This document shows, one piece after another, positions 42,818 to 50,483 of a stretch of 64,000 nucleotides of DNA. The DNA is from Brevundimonas sp. (GTDB lineage Bacteria > Pseudomonadota > Alphaproteobacteria > Caulobacterales > Caulobacteraceae). The DNA is taken from positions 392,868 to 456,867 of the forward strand of contig JACVCC010000002.1 of NCBI GenBank assembly GCA_016742215.1, written 5' to 3'. The number at the start of each line of letters is the position of its first letter. The first letter of the stretch is position 1. Position numbers and translations under genes: made by a program. The notes beneath the pieces are model-generated. The model saw only the letters and a program-made list of their open reading frames with translations, ran no database searches and had not been told where the DNA came from.

Positions 42818-43981
42818 ATGAAAGCGTTGTGCTGGCACGGCAAGGAAAACATCCGCTGCGAAGAGGTCCCGGACCCCGAGATCAAGGATGGCCGCGACGC
42901 CATCATTCGCGTGACCAGCTGCGCCATCTGCGGCTCTGACCTGCATCTGTATGGCGGCTTCGTCCCTGGCATGAAGCACGGCGACGTCATGGGCCACGAG
43001 ACCATGGGCGAGGTCGTCGCGGTCGGTAAGGACAACAAGAAGCTCAAGGTTGGCGATCGCGTGGTGGTGCCCTTCACCATCAGCTGTGGTGACTGCGAGT
43101 TCTGCCGCCGCAGCCTCTTCAGCCTGTGCGAGGTCTCCAATCCGGCGGGGGCAGAGCAGGCGAAGATGATCGGTTACCCGACCGCAGCCCTGTTCGGCTA
43201 CACCCACACCTATGGCGGCTTCCCCGGCGGACAGGCCGAGTATCTGCGCGTGCCGTTCGCCGATGTCGGTCCGATCAAGGTGCCGGAGGGGCTGACCGAC
43301 GATCAGGTCCTGTTCCTGTCGGACATCTTCCCGACCGGCTGGATGGCGGCGGAGAATGCGGACATTCAGCCGGGCCACACGGTCCTGGTGTTCGGCTGCG
43401 GTCCGGTGGGCCAATTCGCGATCCGCAGCGCCTTCATGATGGGCGCCGAGCGGGTCATCGCTGTCGATCAGGTGGCCGAGCGGCTGCAGATGGCGCGCGA
43501 CGGCGGGGCGGAGACGATCGATTTCTCGCAGCATGAGGGCGACCTTCAGGCGCAGATCCTGGACATGACCCGCGGTCGCGGCCCGGACTCGGTGATCGAG
43601 GCTGTAGGCCTTGAAAGCCACGGCTCCGGCAGCCTGATCGAGAAGGTGCAGGAAACGGTCGCCGGCAAGATGGAGCGCTCCTACGCCTTCAACCAGGCCA
43701 TTGTCGCCTGCCGACCGGGCGGGACGATCAGCCTTCCGGGCGTCTTCGTCGGCGGCGTGCCGGTGATGATGGGGGCCTTCGTCGGCAAGGGCCTGACCCT
43801 GAAGACGGGACAGACCCATGTGCAGCGCTACCTCGAACCGCTGATGCGCAAGATCGAGGAAGGGGCGATCGATCCAAGCTTCCTGATCACGCACAAGATC
43901 GGGCTGGAGGACGGCCCTGACATGTACAAGACCTTCCAGGAGAAGAAGGACGGTTGCGTGAAGATCGTCATTAATCCCTGA
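42818..43981 (+). CDS. Zinc-dependent alcohol dehydrogenase (formaldehyde-dehydrogenase-like)
   Basis: A 387-residue medium-chain dehydrogenase; ATG at 42818 with AAGGAGA upstream. Catalytic-zinc ligands are Cys38 and His60/Glu61 (GHETMGEV). The structural-zinc cysteines are 90, 93, 96 and 104 ([15 protein letters not shown]). The NAD motif is [17 protein letters not shown]. Length and the [20 protein letters not shown] insertion match the glutathione-independent formaldehyde-dehydrogenase-like group often found with stress genes. A strong hairpin follows the stop. Substrate unverified. Confidence 0.92.
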   Translation: MKALCWHGKENIRCEEVPDPEIKDGRDAIIRVTSCAICGSDLHLYGGFVPGMKHGDVMGHETMGEVVAVGKDNKKLKVGDRVVVPFTISCGDCEFCRRSLFSLCEVSNPAGAEQAKMIGYPTAALFGYTHTYGGFPGGQAEYLRVPFADVGPIKVPEGLTDDQVLFLSDIFPTGWMAAENADIQPGHTVLVFGCGPVGQFAIRSAFMMGAERVIAVDQVAERLQMARDGGAETIDFSQHEGDLQAQILDMTRGRGPDSVIEAVGLESHGSGSLIEKVQETVAGKMERSYAFNQAIVACRPGGTISLPGVFVGGVPVMMGAFVGKGLTLKTGQTHVQRYLEPLMRKIEEGAIDPSFLITHKIGLEDGPDMYKTFQEKKDGCVKIVINP

Positions 43982-43991
43982 CGCTGTTGAA

Positions 43992-44018
43992 CGCCTGCCC
44001 GCGCGATGCGGGCAGGCG
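43992..44018. terminator. Hairpin between convergent dehydrogenase and isochorismatase genes
   Basis: An 11-bp perfect stem (43992-44002 with 44008-44018) and a 5-base loop, between two convergent stops. No T-run is present on either side, so it is possibly a bidirectional, weak terminator. Confidence 0.6.
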
Positions 44019-44033
44019 CCCACACATCACCGA

Positions 44034-44600
44034 TCAAAGAGGCGGGCTGGCGTCGCCTGAGGCGCGGCGCGTGTCGGCTCCGAGCGACTGCATGACGTCC
44101 AGCGCCCATTCCAGCCGCTCCGGCTTGGCCGCGACCACGGCATTGGCCGGCACCCGAACCTGGTAGTCACGCATGAAGGCGTCGGCCGCGGTGAACAGCA
44201 CGCAGAATTCGGCCGCCAGCCCGGTGAGCACCAGCCTTCGCGCGCCGATGTTTGGCAGAAGCACGGGCAGGCTCGTGCCGTAGAAGCCGGAATGCTGCGG
44301 CTTGACGATGAAGATATCCCGGTCCCGCGGTTCGAGCCGTTTGCTGATGCGGCTTACGGGGCCGGAGGTGGCTGCCGCGCGGGCGATGATCTCGCGCCGG
44401 TCATCGCTCCAGCATCCGAAGTTGTCGTTCACATAGACGACCGGTGCTCTGGCGGCATCTGCTCGGTTCCGGAGCCTCAGGATGACCTCGGCGGCGGCTT
44501 CGACATCACCGGTGATCCGATCCGCCCCGTCGAAGGACAGGGGATTGATCATGTCGATGATCAGGAGCGCCGTGTCCGCCCAGACCGGATCACCGTCCAT
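44034..44600 (-). CDS. Isochorismatase-family cysteine hydrolase
   Basis: A 188-residue protein; I use the ATG at 44600. DTALLIIDMINPLSFDGADR gives the catalytic Asp, FIVKPQHSGFYGTSL the Lys, and LVLTGLAAEFCVLFTAADAF the Cys nucleophile (Ala-Glu-Phe-Cys-Val). Family members hydrolyse nicotinamide or related amides or vinyl ethers; this one is not assignable. Its start lies inside the end of the preceding 63-residue gene (11 bp overlap), placing it last in a four-gene stress operon with the YciF-like protein. Confidence 0.88.
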   Translation of the reverse strand: MDGDPVWADTALLIIDMINPLSFDGADRITGDVEAAAEVILRLRNRADAARAPVVYVNDNFGCWSDDRREIIARAAATSGPVSRISKRLEPRDRDIFIVKPQHSGFYGTSLPVLLPNIGARRLVLTGLAAEFCVLFTAADAFMRDYQVRVPANAVVAAKPERLEWALDVMQSLGADTRRASGDASPPL

Positions 44601-44781
44601 CCTGACCCGGAGGCTGTTTGAAGGTGTCGCCCACCTCCCGGGCGTCCGGGCCATCGGGCCCGGCCGTTCCGGTTTCCTTGCGTCCCACCTTCATCACCTC
44701 GTCCTGTGGTGTGGTCTGGTCGGGTTTGCCGCCGGGCTCGGCGCCGTTCTTGCGCCGGCCCTCGCTTTGCCGTTCAGTCAT
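44590..44781 (-). CDS. Small hydrophilic protein, 63 residues
   Basis: ATG at 44781, overlapping the end of the preceding basic protein gene by eight bases, and overlapping the isochorismatase start. MTERQSEGRRKNGAEPGGKP, then EVMKVGRKETGTAGPDGPDA and TFKQPPGQDGR. It is low-complexity and probably disordered. Function unknown; retained because of the tight overlaps on both sides. Confidence 0.5.
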   Translation of the reverse strand: MTERQSEGRRKNGAEPGGKPDQTTPQDEVMKVGRKETGTAGPDGPDAREVGDTFKQPPGQDGR

Positions 44782-45079
44782 TGCCCTTCCTCCGACGGGT
44801 TTCCCACCCTTTCTTCGCGGCCGCCGAGCGGTCTGCCTTCGAGCGAGAGGCGGAGGCAGCGCCGCCCTTGCGACCGCCCTTCTGCGCGGCTGGATGGCCG
44901 GTGGACTTGCCCCGGCCGGATCCGGATTTCTTGCCGCCGCCGTCGTCCTTGTTGACGGTGGCCCAGGCGCGGCGCTCGGCTTCCTTCGTCGACACACCCC
45001 TCTCCTTGTAGCCCTCGGCGATGTGGTCCGCCTTGCGCTGCTGCTTGTCGGTGTAGGCCGACTTCTCTCCTCTGGGCAT
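44774..45079 (-). CDS. Small basic protein of the 'plasmid stabilization' annotation group
   Basis: A 101-residue, strongly basic protein. MPRGEKSAYTDKQQRKADHI, AEGYKERGVSTKEAERRAWA and TVNKDDGGGKKSGSGRGKS are typical of a short family often annotated as plasmid stabilization protein; that name is not experimentally grounded. The C-terminal half is Lys/Ala/Gly-rich with KKGWETRRRKGND, histone-like in composition. It starts nine bases after the YciF-like gene in the same operon. Confidence 0.8.
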   Translation of the reverse strand: MPRGEKSAYTDKQQRKADHIAEGYKERGVSTKEAERRAWATVNKDDGGGKKSGSGRGKSTGHPAAQKGGRKGGAASASRSKADRSAAAKKGWETRRRKGND

Positions 45080-45088
45080 GACGGACTC

Positions 45089-45595
45089 CTATCGCACCGC
45101 GTCGGCGCCCTGCGCCTTGGCATTGGCGGCGGCGTCGGCCAGCGCCGTCAGGCTCTCGTCGGTCTTCGACTCCTCCCTCAGCGTCTCGTCCAGCAGACGT
45201 GCGGCGTCGTCGAAGCCCAGCAGGGTGGCCCAGCGTTTCAGCGTGCCGTAGCGGGTGATCTCATAGTGTTCGACGGCCTGCGCGGCAGCGATTAGCCCGG
45301 CGTCGAGAGCGTCAGTGTCCTTGTATTCCTCGAGGATTTCATCGCCCTCGGCGAGGATGCCCTCGATGGCGTCGCAGGTCTTGCCCATGGCGCGCTTGCC
45401 GATGATCTCGAACACCTGCTGCAGGCGTTCGATCTGACCTTCTGTTTCCTCGCGATGCTTCTCGAAGGCCGCCTTCAACTCCGCCGACTGCGCGCCCCGC
45501 GCCATCTTCGGCAGCGACTTCACGATCTTGCGTTCGGCGTAATAGATGTCCTTCAGCGTGTCGTAGAACAGGTTGTCGAGCGTCTTCTCGGCCAT
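45089..45595 (-). CDS. YciE/YciF-like ferritin-fold protein (DUF892)
   Basis: A 168-residue four-helix protein; ATG at 45595 with GGAGA upstream. LDNLFYDTLKDIYYAERKIV, LKAAFEKHREETEGQIERLQ and VEHYEITRYGTLKRWATLLG contain the Glu and His residues of the DUF892 di-iron site. These proteins are induced by osmotic and general stress. It leads an operon with a basic small protein, a disordered protein and an isochorismatase. The frame continues upstream but lacks homology there. Confidence 0.92.
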   Translation of the reverse strand: MAEKTLDNLFYDTLKDIYYAERKIVKSLPKMARGAQSAELKAAFEKHREETEGQIERLQQVFEIIGKRAMGKTCDAIEGILAEGDEILEEYKDTDALDAGLIAAAQAVEHYEITRYGTLKRWATLLGFDDAARLLDETLREESKTDESLTALADAAANAKAQGADAVR

Positions 45596-45741
45596 GATCG
45601 GTCTCCGGTGCAGGCATTTCGAAAGCGGTGATCCGCGTCGGTAGAAATGTCGCGAAGCCGGCTGGTTCCTGTGTCGAACCTCGACGCAGCGAGCCGCGAC
45701 CCTGCTGGATTTTTCCCACGTGCCTGTCGGTTTCCGACATA

Positions 45742-45766
45742 GGAACGGCACAGTCAGCTTGACGTT
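45742..45766 (+). promoter_or_regulatory. EcfG (general stress sigma factor) promoter, perfect match
   Basis: GGAAC (45742-45746), 16 bases, CGTT (45763-45766): an exact match to the alphaproteobacterial EcfG/SigT consensus. It is 24 bp upstream of the ATG at 45791 and would drive the small gene plus the BLUF gene. Confidence 0.8.
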
Positions 45767-45790
45767 GGATCGGGCCTGGGAGGTCCAACG

Positions 45791-45988
45791 ATGCTCAAGG
45801 AAAAGACGGTTCTCGAACGCGCATTCGAACTGGCGCGCACCGGCGAATTCGCGACGCGGTCCCAGATTGGTCGCGCGCTCGAGAAGGAGGGGTACACCAT
45901 CGCCGACGTCTCCCAACTGGCGGGCGTCGGCATCACCCGACAGCTTAACGCCCTGTGCCGTCTGGCCCGGACGGGCGAAGCCGCGTGA
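45791..45988 (+). CDS. Conserved small protein, 65 residues, HTH-like
   Basis: KTVLERAFELARTGEFATRS, QIGRALEKEGYTIADVSQ, LAGVGITRQLNALCRLAR. This pattern (ERAFELARSG...I...L..EGY...Q..G..L..QL..L) is a recurrent unnamed small-protein group in Caulobacterales and sphingomonads, as I recall. It probably folds as two short helix-turn-helix units. It has a perfect EcfG promoter and its stop overlaps the BLUF start (GTGA). Confidence 0.7.
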   Translation: MLKEKTVLERAFELARTGEFATRSQIGRALEKEGYTIADVSQLAGVGITRQLNALCRLARTGEAA

Positions 45989-46407
45989 TCCGCTCCCCCC
46001 TGTCCCTCGAGCGGGTGGCCTACTGCAGTAGCGCCGTCCGGCCCGAGCTGGCGCTCGTGACGCTGGCCGAAATCCTCGCGGTGTCGGATCGCAACAACCG
46101 GCGCGACAACCTGACCGGAGTGCTCCTGATCAGTCGCGGCCGTTTCTTCCAGGTTCTCGAGGGCGCGGCTCAGGACGTCGAACGAACGCTAGCGAGGATC
46201 GGGCGTGATCCGCGGCATACGCACCTGAGTGTCGTGATGCGCCGACCCGTAAAGGATCGGCTGTTCGGGCAATGGGCCATGGTCGCGGCCCGGATTACGC
46301 CCCGCCAGCAGCCGACAATCGATCAGGTCATCGACAACTGCCACGACGATCCGGATCTGGCGGTCCATTCGGCGCTGGAACTGCTGCGCGCCCAACTCGC
46401 AGCCTGA
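45985..46407 (+). CDS. BLUF-domain blue-light sensor
   Basis: A 140-residue single-domain BLUF protein. The GTG at 45985 overlaps the upstream stop. The flavin-pocket residues align with AppA from memory: Tyr13 (VAYCSS), Asn38 (RNNRRDNLTGVLL), Gln56 (FFQVLEG) and Trp97 (FGQWAMV). BLUF proteins bind FAD and signal through a partner; none is fused here. Coupled translation with a stress-promoter-driven small protein suggests that protein could be the partner (inference). Confidence 0.92.
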   Translation: MIRSPLSLERVAYCSSAVRPELALVTLAEILAVSDRNNRRDNLTGVLLISRGRFFQVLEGAAQDVERTLARIGRDPRHTHLSVVMRRPVKDRLFGQWAMVAARITPRQQPTIDQVIDNCHDDPDLAVHSALELLRAQLAA

Positions 46408-46427
46408 GAACCACGCGCCGGAGGAGA

Positions 46428-46619
46428 TCAGTCACCTCTGGAGGCGGCGACGGGGTCGTTGCGGGCGATTGACGGCTCGGCATTCTGCGTGCGCAGGAAA
46501 GCCGTTGCCCCGGTGGCGATGTAGATCACGCCGAAGAGGACAACGATCAGCACCAGCAGCAGGGCCACACCTCGCCGGCTGCGAAGGATACTCGGCTTCG
46601 GGGTTGGCTTCGGTTCCAT
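46428..46619 (-). CDS. Small single-span membrane protein, 63 residues
   Basis: MEPKPTPKPSILRSRRGVAL begins a basic N-terminus, then LLLVLIVVLFGVIYIATGA is one transmembrane helix, and a short polar tail follows. No clear ribosome-binding site is visible. No family is recognised. Confidence 0.5.
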   Translation of the reverse strand: MEPKPTPKPSILRSRRGVALLLVLIVVLFGVIYIATGATAFLRTQNAEPSIARNDPVAASRGD

Positions 46620-46706
46620 TGAGGGACAACACCTGCGGGAGGGGATGGATGCGAGGTTACGACCTCACGTCGCTCCGCAGCGTCAGCCTGAAAATGTCGA
46701 CCGAGT

Positions 46707-46955
46707 TCACACCACTGACAACCTGGCGGGGCGCGGACTCATGTCCCGCGCCTCCACTTCGATGACCGTTCGACCTTCGCAGTCCACGACAACGCGAACG
46801 GACCCGTCCTGCCAGAAACGCTCAGATCGGGCGTTCAGAATTTCCCCCAGTATCAGCAGTGCGCTGCGACGCGCGGCAGCGAAATCCGGAAGCTGCTCGC
46901 CGACTTCGTCGCGAATGTCGGAGCCGTCGATCAGGTGGAAAAAATAGCGGGGCAT
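46707..46955 (-). CDS. DUF6894-type small protein, 82 residues
   Basis: ATG at 46955. MPRYFFHLIDGSDIRDEVGE, LPDFAAARRSALLILGEIL and VVVDCEGRTVIEVEARDM match the DUF6894 pattern (MPRYFFH...D..G.ELPD...AR) common in Methylobacteria, Rhizobia and Caulobacterales. Function unknown. No ribosome-binding site is seen, and an EcfG-like promoter lies only nine bases upstream, so the mRNA may be nearly leaderless. Confidence 0.8.
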   Translation of the reverse strand: MPRYFFHLIDGSDIRDEVGEQLPDFAAARRSALLILGEILNARSERFWQDGSVRVVVDCEGRTVIEVEARDMSPRPARLSVV

Positions 46956-46963
46956 GACCGCAG

Positions 46964-46988
46964 AACCGTCCGGAATTGCCCGGGTTCC
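46964..46988 (-). promoter_or_regulatory. EcfG-type promoter candidate for the DUF6894 gene
   Basis: On the minus strand GGAAC (46988-46984), 16 bases, GGTT (46967-46964), one base off the consensus. Confidence 0.5.
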
Positions 46989-47142
46989 TGCTGATTGAAC
47001 CGCGGGCATTTTTTGGACCTTCCGATGAACCTTCCATGTGCGGGGTGGTTCGACCAAGCAACCGGAGCTTCGCCATGCGACGCGAAAACCACCGATTACT
47101 GGCGCGAGTGTCATTAGCCTGGATTGAGGCCGGGTATCCCTG

Positions 47143-47622
47143 ATGTCCGCCGATCTCGAACTCGGGGAAGATACCGGCTTTCAGAGGCGGTTCTGGCGGA
47201 TCCAGCGCATCGCGTGGGCAGGCTTCGCTCTGGTCATCGTCGCGGCCCTGCTCGGCCTCACAGGCGCCGGAGGACCGCTGTCGCGCTCTGTCGTGCGGAC
47301 TCCGGACGGCCTGATCGACAGCCCTCGCATCAGCCGCTGGAGCGCGGCCGAGGAGTTGAGGTTTGAACTGTCTGGCCGTGACGGCGCCCGCATTGACCTG
47401 TCGCCGGGCTTCGCCACCCATTTCTAGCTCGAGGACATGCAGCCCGCGCCGGACCGGGTCGTCGCGTCCGCCCGTGGACAGAGCCTGTTCTTCGAGACGG
47501 CGGGCGACGGCAAGATCACCGTCGTGCTCCATGTGACTCCTGAGAATCCGGGCCTCGCCCGGTTCACCGCAAGCCTGAACGGCGGGGCGCCGCAGGCCGT
47601 CACCTCCGTCATTCTTCCCTGA
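47143..47622 (+). pseudogene. Membrane-anchored protein gene with an in-frame TAG
   Basis: MSADLELGEDTGFQRRFWRI, one transmembrane helix (IAWAGFALVIVAALLGLTG), then an extracytoplasmic beta domain. A TAG at 47425-47427 interrupts it after SPGFATHF. The same frame goes on without a break to ASLNGGAPQAVTSVILP at 47622. Together they make one 159-codon gene. The downstream DUF421 gene starts 10 bp later, so the two are a pair. It is either a recent nonsense mutation or a sequencing error. Confidence 0.7.
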
Positions 47623-47632
47623 GGAGCCGACG

Positions 47633-48079
47633 ATGGAATCCGTCATCCGCGGCGCGGCGATCTATGTCGTTCTCCTGATTATCATCCGACTGTCGGGCCG
47701 GCGCACCCTGGCCCAGATGACGCCCTTCGATCTGGTGTTGATCCTGATCGTGGCGGAGACGACGCAGCAGGCGCTGCTGGGCGACGACTTCTCGATCATC
47801 AACTCCATCGTGCTGATCCTGACCCTGTTCGTCGTCGACATCGGTCTGTCCTTCGTCAAGCAGCGGGTCGGGCCGCTGGAAAAGTGGCTGGATGGCCAAC
47901 CGACCCTGCTTCTCAGTCATGGTCAGCCGGATCTGAAGGCGCTGTCCCGAACAAGACTGTCCGTGGAGGACATCATGGAAGCCGCTCGCTCCCGGCAGGG
48001 CATCGACAGGCTCGACCGGATCCGTTTCGCGGTCCTCGAGACGACCGGGGAGATCAGTATCATCCCGGAGAGGGGATGA
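47633..48079 (+). CDS. YetF-like DUF421 membrane protein
   Basis: A 148-residue protein with two to three N-terminal helices (VIRGAAIYVVLLIIIRLSGR, DLVLILIVAETTQQALLGDD, IINSIVLILTLFVVDIGLSF) and the cytoplasmic DUF421 domain: WLDGQPTLLLSHGQPDLKAL and EISIIPERG. This short form has the RLSGRRTLAQMTPFDLVLIL signature. It is likely stress-associated; biochemical role unknown. It follows the interrupted membrane-anchored gene. Confidence 0.88.
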   Translation: MESVIRGAAIYVVLLIIIRLSGRRTLAQMTPFDLVLILIVAETTQQALLGDDFSIINSIVLILTLFVVDIGLSFVKQRVGPLEKWLDGQPTLLLSHGQPDLKALSRTRLSVEDIMEAARSRQGIDRLDRIRFAVLETTGEISIIPERG

Positions 48080-48229
48080 ATCTGGGGGTCTATGTCCGTT
48101 TCCCGACAGTTTCGCGCTACCCGATCCGCTATCAGGACCTATCGCGGGCCGTGACACGGGCGCCCGGGACTGAGAGAGACCGGTAGCGCGCGCCGTACAC
48201 TCCCGCCCTGAAGGCGACAGGAGTAGGTC

Positions 48230-48421
48230 GTGGTTTACACGTGCTTTGTTGAATCCAGTATCCTGACGACGCCGAGGACGCAGCCTCTCGCGGCCCGGTG
48301 CGAGGACGACGCCCGTCGCGAGGCAGAGGAACTGTTGTCCCTGCACAGTGACGGCATCGCAGCTCATGTTTTCGAAGGACAGCGACGGGTCTGCTCCATT
48401 CGATCGCGTGCGACGCGATGA
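48230..48421 (+). CDS. Small conserved protein upstream of a Crp-like regulator
   Basis: 63 residues; GTG start with ACAGGAG seven bases upstream. DDARREAEELLSLHSDGIAA then HVFEGQRRVCSIR is a pattern seen in other short unnamed proteins of this group. It overlaps the Crp-like gene by four bases (ATGA), which supports a coupled operon. Function unknown. Confidence 0.55.
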   Translation: MVYTCFVESSILTTPRTQPLAARCEDDARREAEELLSLHSDGIAAHVFEGQRRVCSIRSRATR

Positions 48422-49155
48422 CGGGGAACCTGTTCATCGACAGGCTCGACACGGGCGACCGGGACGCGCTTGCGCCCCTGCTGATGCCAACAGAGGTCGT
48501 CGCCGGCGAGACCCTGATCGATCAGGGCGCGCCGGTTATCACGGTGCATTTTCCGACCACGGCCTATCTGACCAATATCACCCTGACGCCGGCCGGGCGT
48601 CGGCTGCAGACGGCGCTGATCGGCGCCGAGGGCATGTCGGGTCTGGCGCCTTTCATGGCCGACGTGGACTGCGCGTGGCAGGTCAGCTCGCCATCCGGAG
48701 GTCAGGTGCTCGCAGCCCCGGCGGATCGACTGCGGGCGCTCATGGACGAGCGCCCGAGCTTCCGGCGCCGCCTGCTGGCCCTGACCCATTTCTATCAGGC
48801 CCAGGCCAACCAGCTGGCGGTCTGCAACGCCTTCCACCGGATCGAGCCGCGCGTGGCCCGCTGGATACTGACGACCGAGGATCTGACGGGTCATCGGATC
48901 CATGACGTCACCCAGGATGAAATCGCGGGCTACCTCGGGGTACAGCGAACATCCGTCGTCACGGCCTTCGTGGATCTGAAGGCATCTGGGCTGATCGCTC
49001 ATCGACGGGGATGGCTGGAGATCCGGGACCGGTCCGGCCTCGAGGCCCACGCCTGCAGCTGTTATCGCCAGCTCCGCCAGCTTGGCGTAGACGTGGGCGT
49101 TCTGCCGGAGATCGAGGTCGCCCCTATTCGCCGGCTCAGATCACGTCCTGGATAA
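48418..49155 (+). CDS. Crp/Fnr-family transcriptional regulator
   Basis: A 245-residue regulator. The N-terminal cyclic-nucleotide-like beta barrel (about 15-125) has VVAGETLIDQGAPVITVHFP and lacks the cysteine set of Fnr. The C-terminal HTH (about 150-215) has HDVTQDEIAGYLGVQRTSVV, TAFVDLKASGLI. The form, with HRIEPRVARWILTTEDLTG, matches a group common in alphaproteobacteria for stress or light responses. Effector unknown. Its 3' end overlaps the convergent ClpP-like gene by 20 bases. Confidence 0.9.
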   Translation: MTGNLFIDRLDTGDRDALAPLLMPTEVVAGETLIDQGAPVITVHFPTTAYLTNITLTPAGRRLQTALIGAEGMSGLAPFMADVDCAWQVSSPSGGQVLAAPADRLRALMDERPSFRRRLLALTHFYQAQANQLAVCNAFHRIEPRVARWILTTEDLTGHRIHDVTQDEIAGYLGVQRTSVVTAFVDLKASGLIAHRRGWLEIRDRSGLEAHACSCYRQLRQLGVDVGVLPEIEVAPIRRLRSRPG

Positions 49156-49750
49156 GGCCACGGGCCTTGGCCTCCTGGGCCTCGAGATACCAGTTCTCCG
49201 GCGCGTGCTTCAGCACCTCGTCCATGGTGATGTCCGAGCCGCGAATGAGGTTCTCGAACCCTTCGTTCTGGATGGCGATGGAATGCTCAAGCTCATGCAG
49301 CACCGCCTTGATCGAGGCGATGCAGGTCGTGAGCGGGCCGGTGATGTGCAGCGGCTTGTCCATCTTGCGCTCATGGATCATGACCCGGGCGCCTCGCGTG
49401 AGGTAGCGGTTGTGCCGCGCGAAGAAGCTCATGAAGGTCGCGCCTGCCGAATAGATGGCCGCCTTGCCGAGAAAGACGAACCGGCGACGCGGGCCGATAT
49501 CGCTGTGGAAGCGAATGTCCTCGCCCATCATGCGCGCCACCTCCGGGTCGCCCCCGAGGGTCGACAGCTCGGTGACGATCAACCCTTCAGCCGGCGCCTG
49601 CGCCAACTGCTGTCGGAACCGCTCGTACATGGCGTAATCGACCGTCCCGGCCAGCATGATCCGGGGCGCGTCGAAGTCTCGCGGGGTCAGGACGCGGGCC
49701 GTTTCGGCGCCGGCGGCGTCCTGCCGAAGCTCACCGTCAGCGGGCGTCAA
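49136..49750 (-). CDS. ClpP-like serine protease (stand-alone)
   Basis: A 204-residue ClpP-fold protein. PRIMLAGTVDYAMYERFRQQ, LSTLGGDPEVARMMGEDIRF, then AAIYSAGATFMSFFARHNRY carries the Ser nucleophile and GARVMIHERKMDKPL the catalytic His. The longer inserts and the missing GQAAS-type motif separate it from housekeeping ClpP. It could process a specific substrate. Its start overlaps the stop of a 60-residue gene (ATGA). Confidence 0.82.
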   Translation of the reverse strand: MTPADGELRQDAAGAETARVLTPRDFDAPRIMLAGTVDYAMYERFRQQLAQAPAEGLIVTELSTLGGDPEVARMMGEDIRFHSDIGPRRRFVFLGKAAIYSAGATFMSFFARHNRYLTRGARVMIHERKMDKPLHITGPLTTCIASIKAVLHELEHSIAIQNEGFENLIRGSDITMDEVLKHAPENWYLEAQEAKARGLIQDVI

Positions 49751-49929
49751 TCGCGCACCTCATAGCCTTCGCCCTGCGCCCACGAGCGCGCTTCGGACAC
49801 GCTCCAGAACGGTCGCATCGGGTGGCTCTCGTGACCGTCGGCGTGATGGAGTTCACACTCCCACCAGCGAAGGTTTCGGCGGTCCGGAGTGGTGCGGGAG
49901 TGGGGCACGATAACAGCGTAGGGGATCAT
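49747..49929 (-). CDS. Small protein coupled to the ClpP-like gene, 60 residues
   Basis: ATG at 49929 with a perfect EcfG promoter 12 bp upstream; the stop overlaps the ClpP-like ATG. MIPYAVIVPHSRTTPDRRNL, RWWECELHHADGHESHPMRP and FWSVSEARSWAQGEGYEV: rich in Trp and His, possibly a compact metal-binding or single-domain fold. Family not recognised. Confidence 0.6.
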   Translation of the reverse strand: MIPYAVIVPHSRTTPDRRNLRWWECELHHADGHESHPMRPFWSVSEARSWAQGEGYEVRD

Positions 49930-49940
49930 GGGATTCGACC

Positions 49941-49965
49941 AACGCCGACCCGGGTGCGCCGTTCC
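49941..49965 (-). promoter_or_regulatory. EcfG promoter, perfect match
   Basis: Minus strand GGAAC (49965-49961), 16 bases, CGTT (49944-49941): exact consensus, driving the 60-residue gene and the ClpP-like protease. The start codon is only 12 bases downstream, with no ribosome-binding site. Confidence 0.75.
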
Positions 49966-50057
49966 TGTGTCGGGAAGCCGGCGGTCTGACCGGTCGACAG
50001 GATCGGCTGGAGCGGACCGGTCGAACGCCTTGCCCGATCAGGCACAGCTTCTTTCGG

Positions 50058-50369
50058 TCACGGCCGGAACTGGATCGTGCGCGCGAACTGAATGTCCCGA
50101 AGACCCGGCTCGACCCGCGCGTCCTGCATCAGGGCGATGGCGGCTTCGCCGAAGCCCATGCCCGGATGGGTCTCGCCGAGCACCTGACAGTGCGTTACCC
50201 GGCCGTCCGCACGAGCGGTGCATTCCAGGGTGACCGCGACGCCCGACATCTGTCTGGGCGTCTCACGAACAGGCGCTGCCGGGGCAGCAGCAGGGGGCGC
50301 TGGCGAGGCGACTCTGATCGTGGAGACGGGGTCAAACGTCAGGACAGCGGCGAGAACGAACGTCAGCAT
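50058..50369 (-). CDS. Exported TonB C-terminal-like protein
   Basis: A 103-residue protein with GGAGG before the ATG and a cleavable-looking N-terminus (MLTFVLAAVLTFDPV). After an Ala/Pro linker comes the TonB C-terminal-like domain: GVAVTLECTARADGRVTHCQ, VLGETHPGMGFGEAAIALMQ and FARTIQFRP. It lacks the N-terminal helix and Pro-rich arm of a true TonB, so it is a periplasmic single-domain relative. Confidence 0.75.
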   Translation of the reverse strand: MLTFVLAAVLTFDPVSTIRVASPAPPAAAPAAPVRETPRQMSGVAVTLECTARADGRVTHCQVLGETHPGMGFGEAAIALMQDARVEPGLRDIQFARTIQFRP

Positions 50370-50483
50370 CGGAATCCTCCGGCATCATTCGTTAATCGCC
50401 GGAAGCGTCGCCCGTTCCCGGTCCATGCGGTGAACCCTGACGATGCGGGTCGGTTGGCTCCGTACACATATCAGGAGACCACG

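Noticed and set aside
45664..45668. GGAAC on the minus strand upstream of the YciF-like gene as an EcfG promoter
   Set aside because: At 16 or 17 bases downstream the sequence is ATTT or TTTC rather than CGTT; too weak to list as a site.
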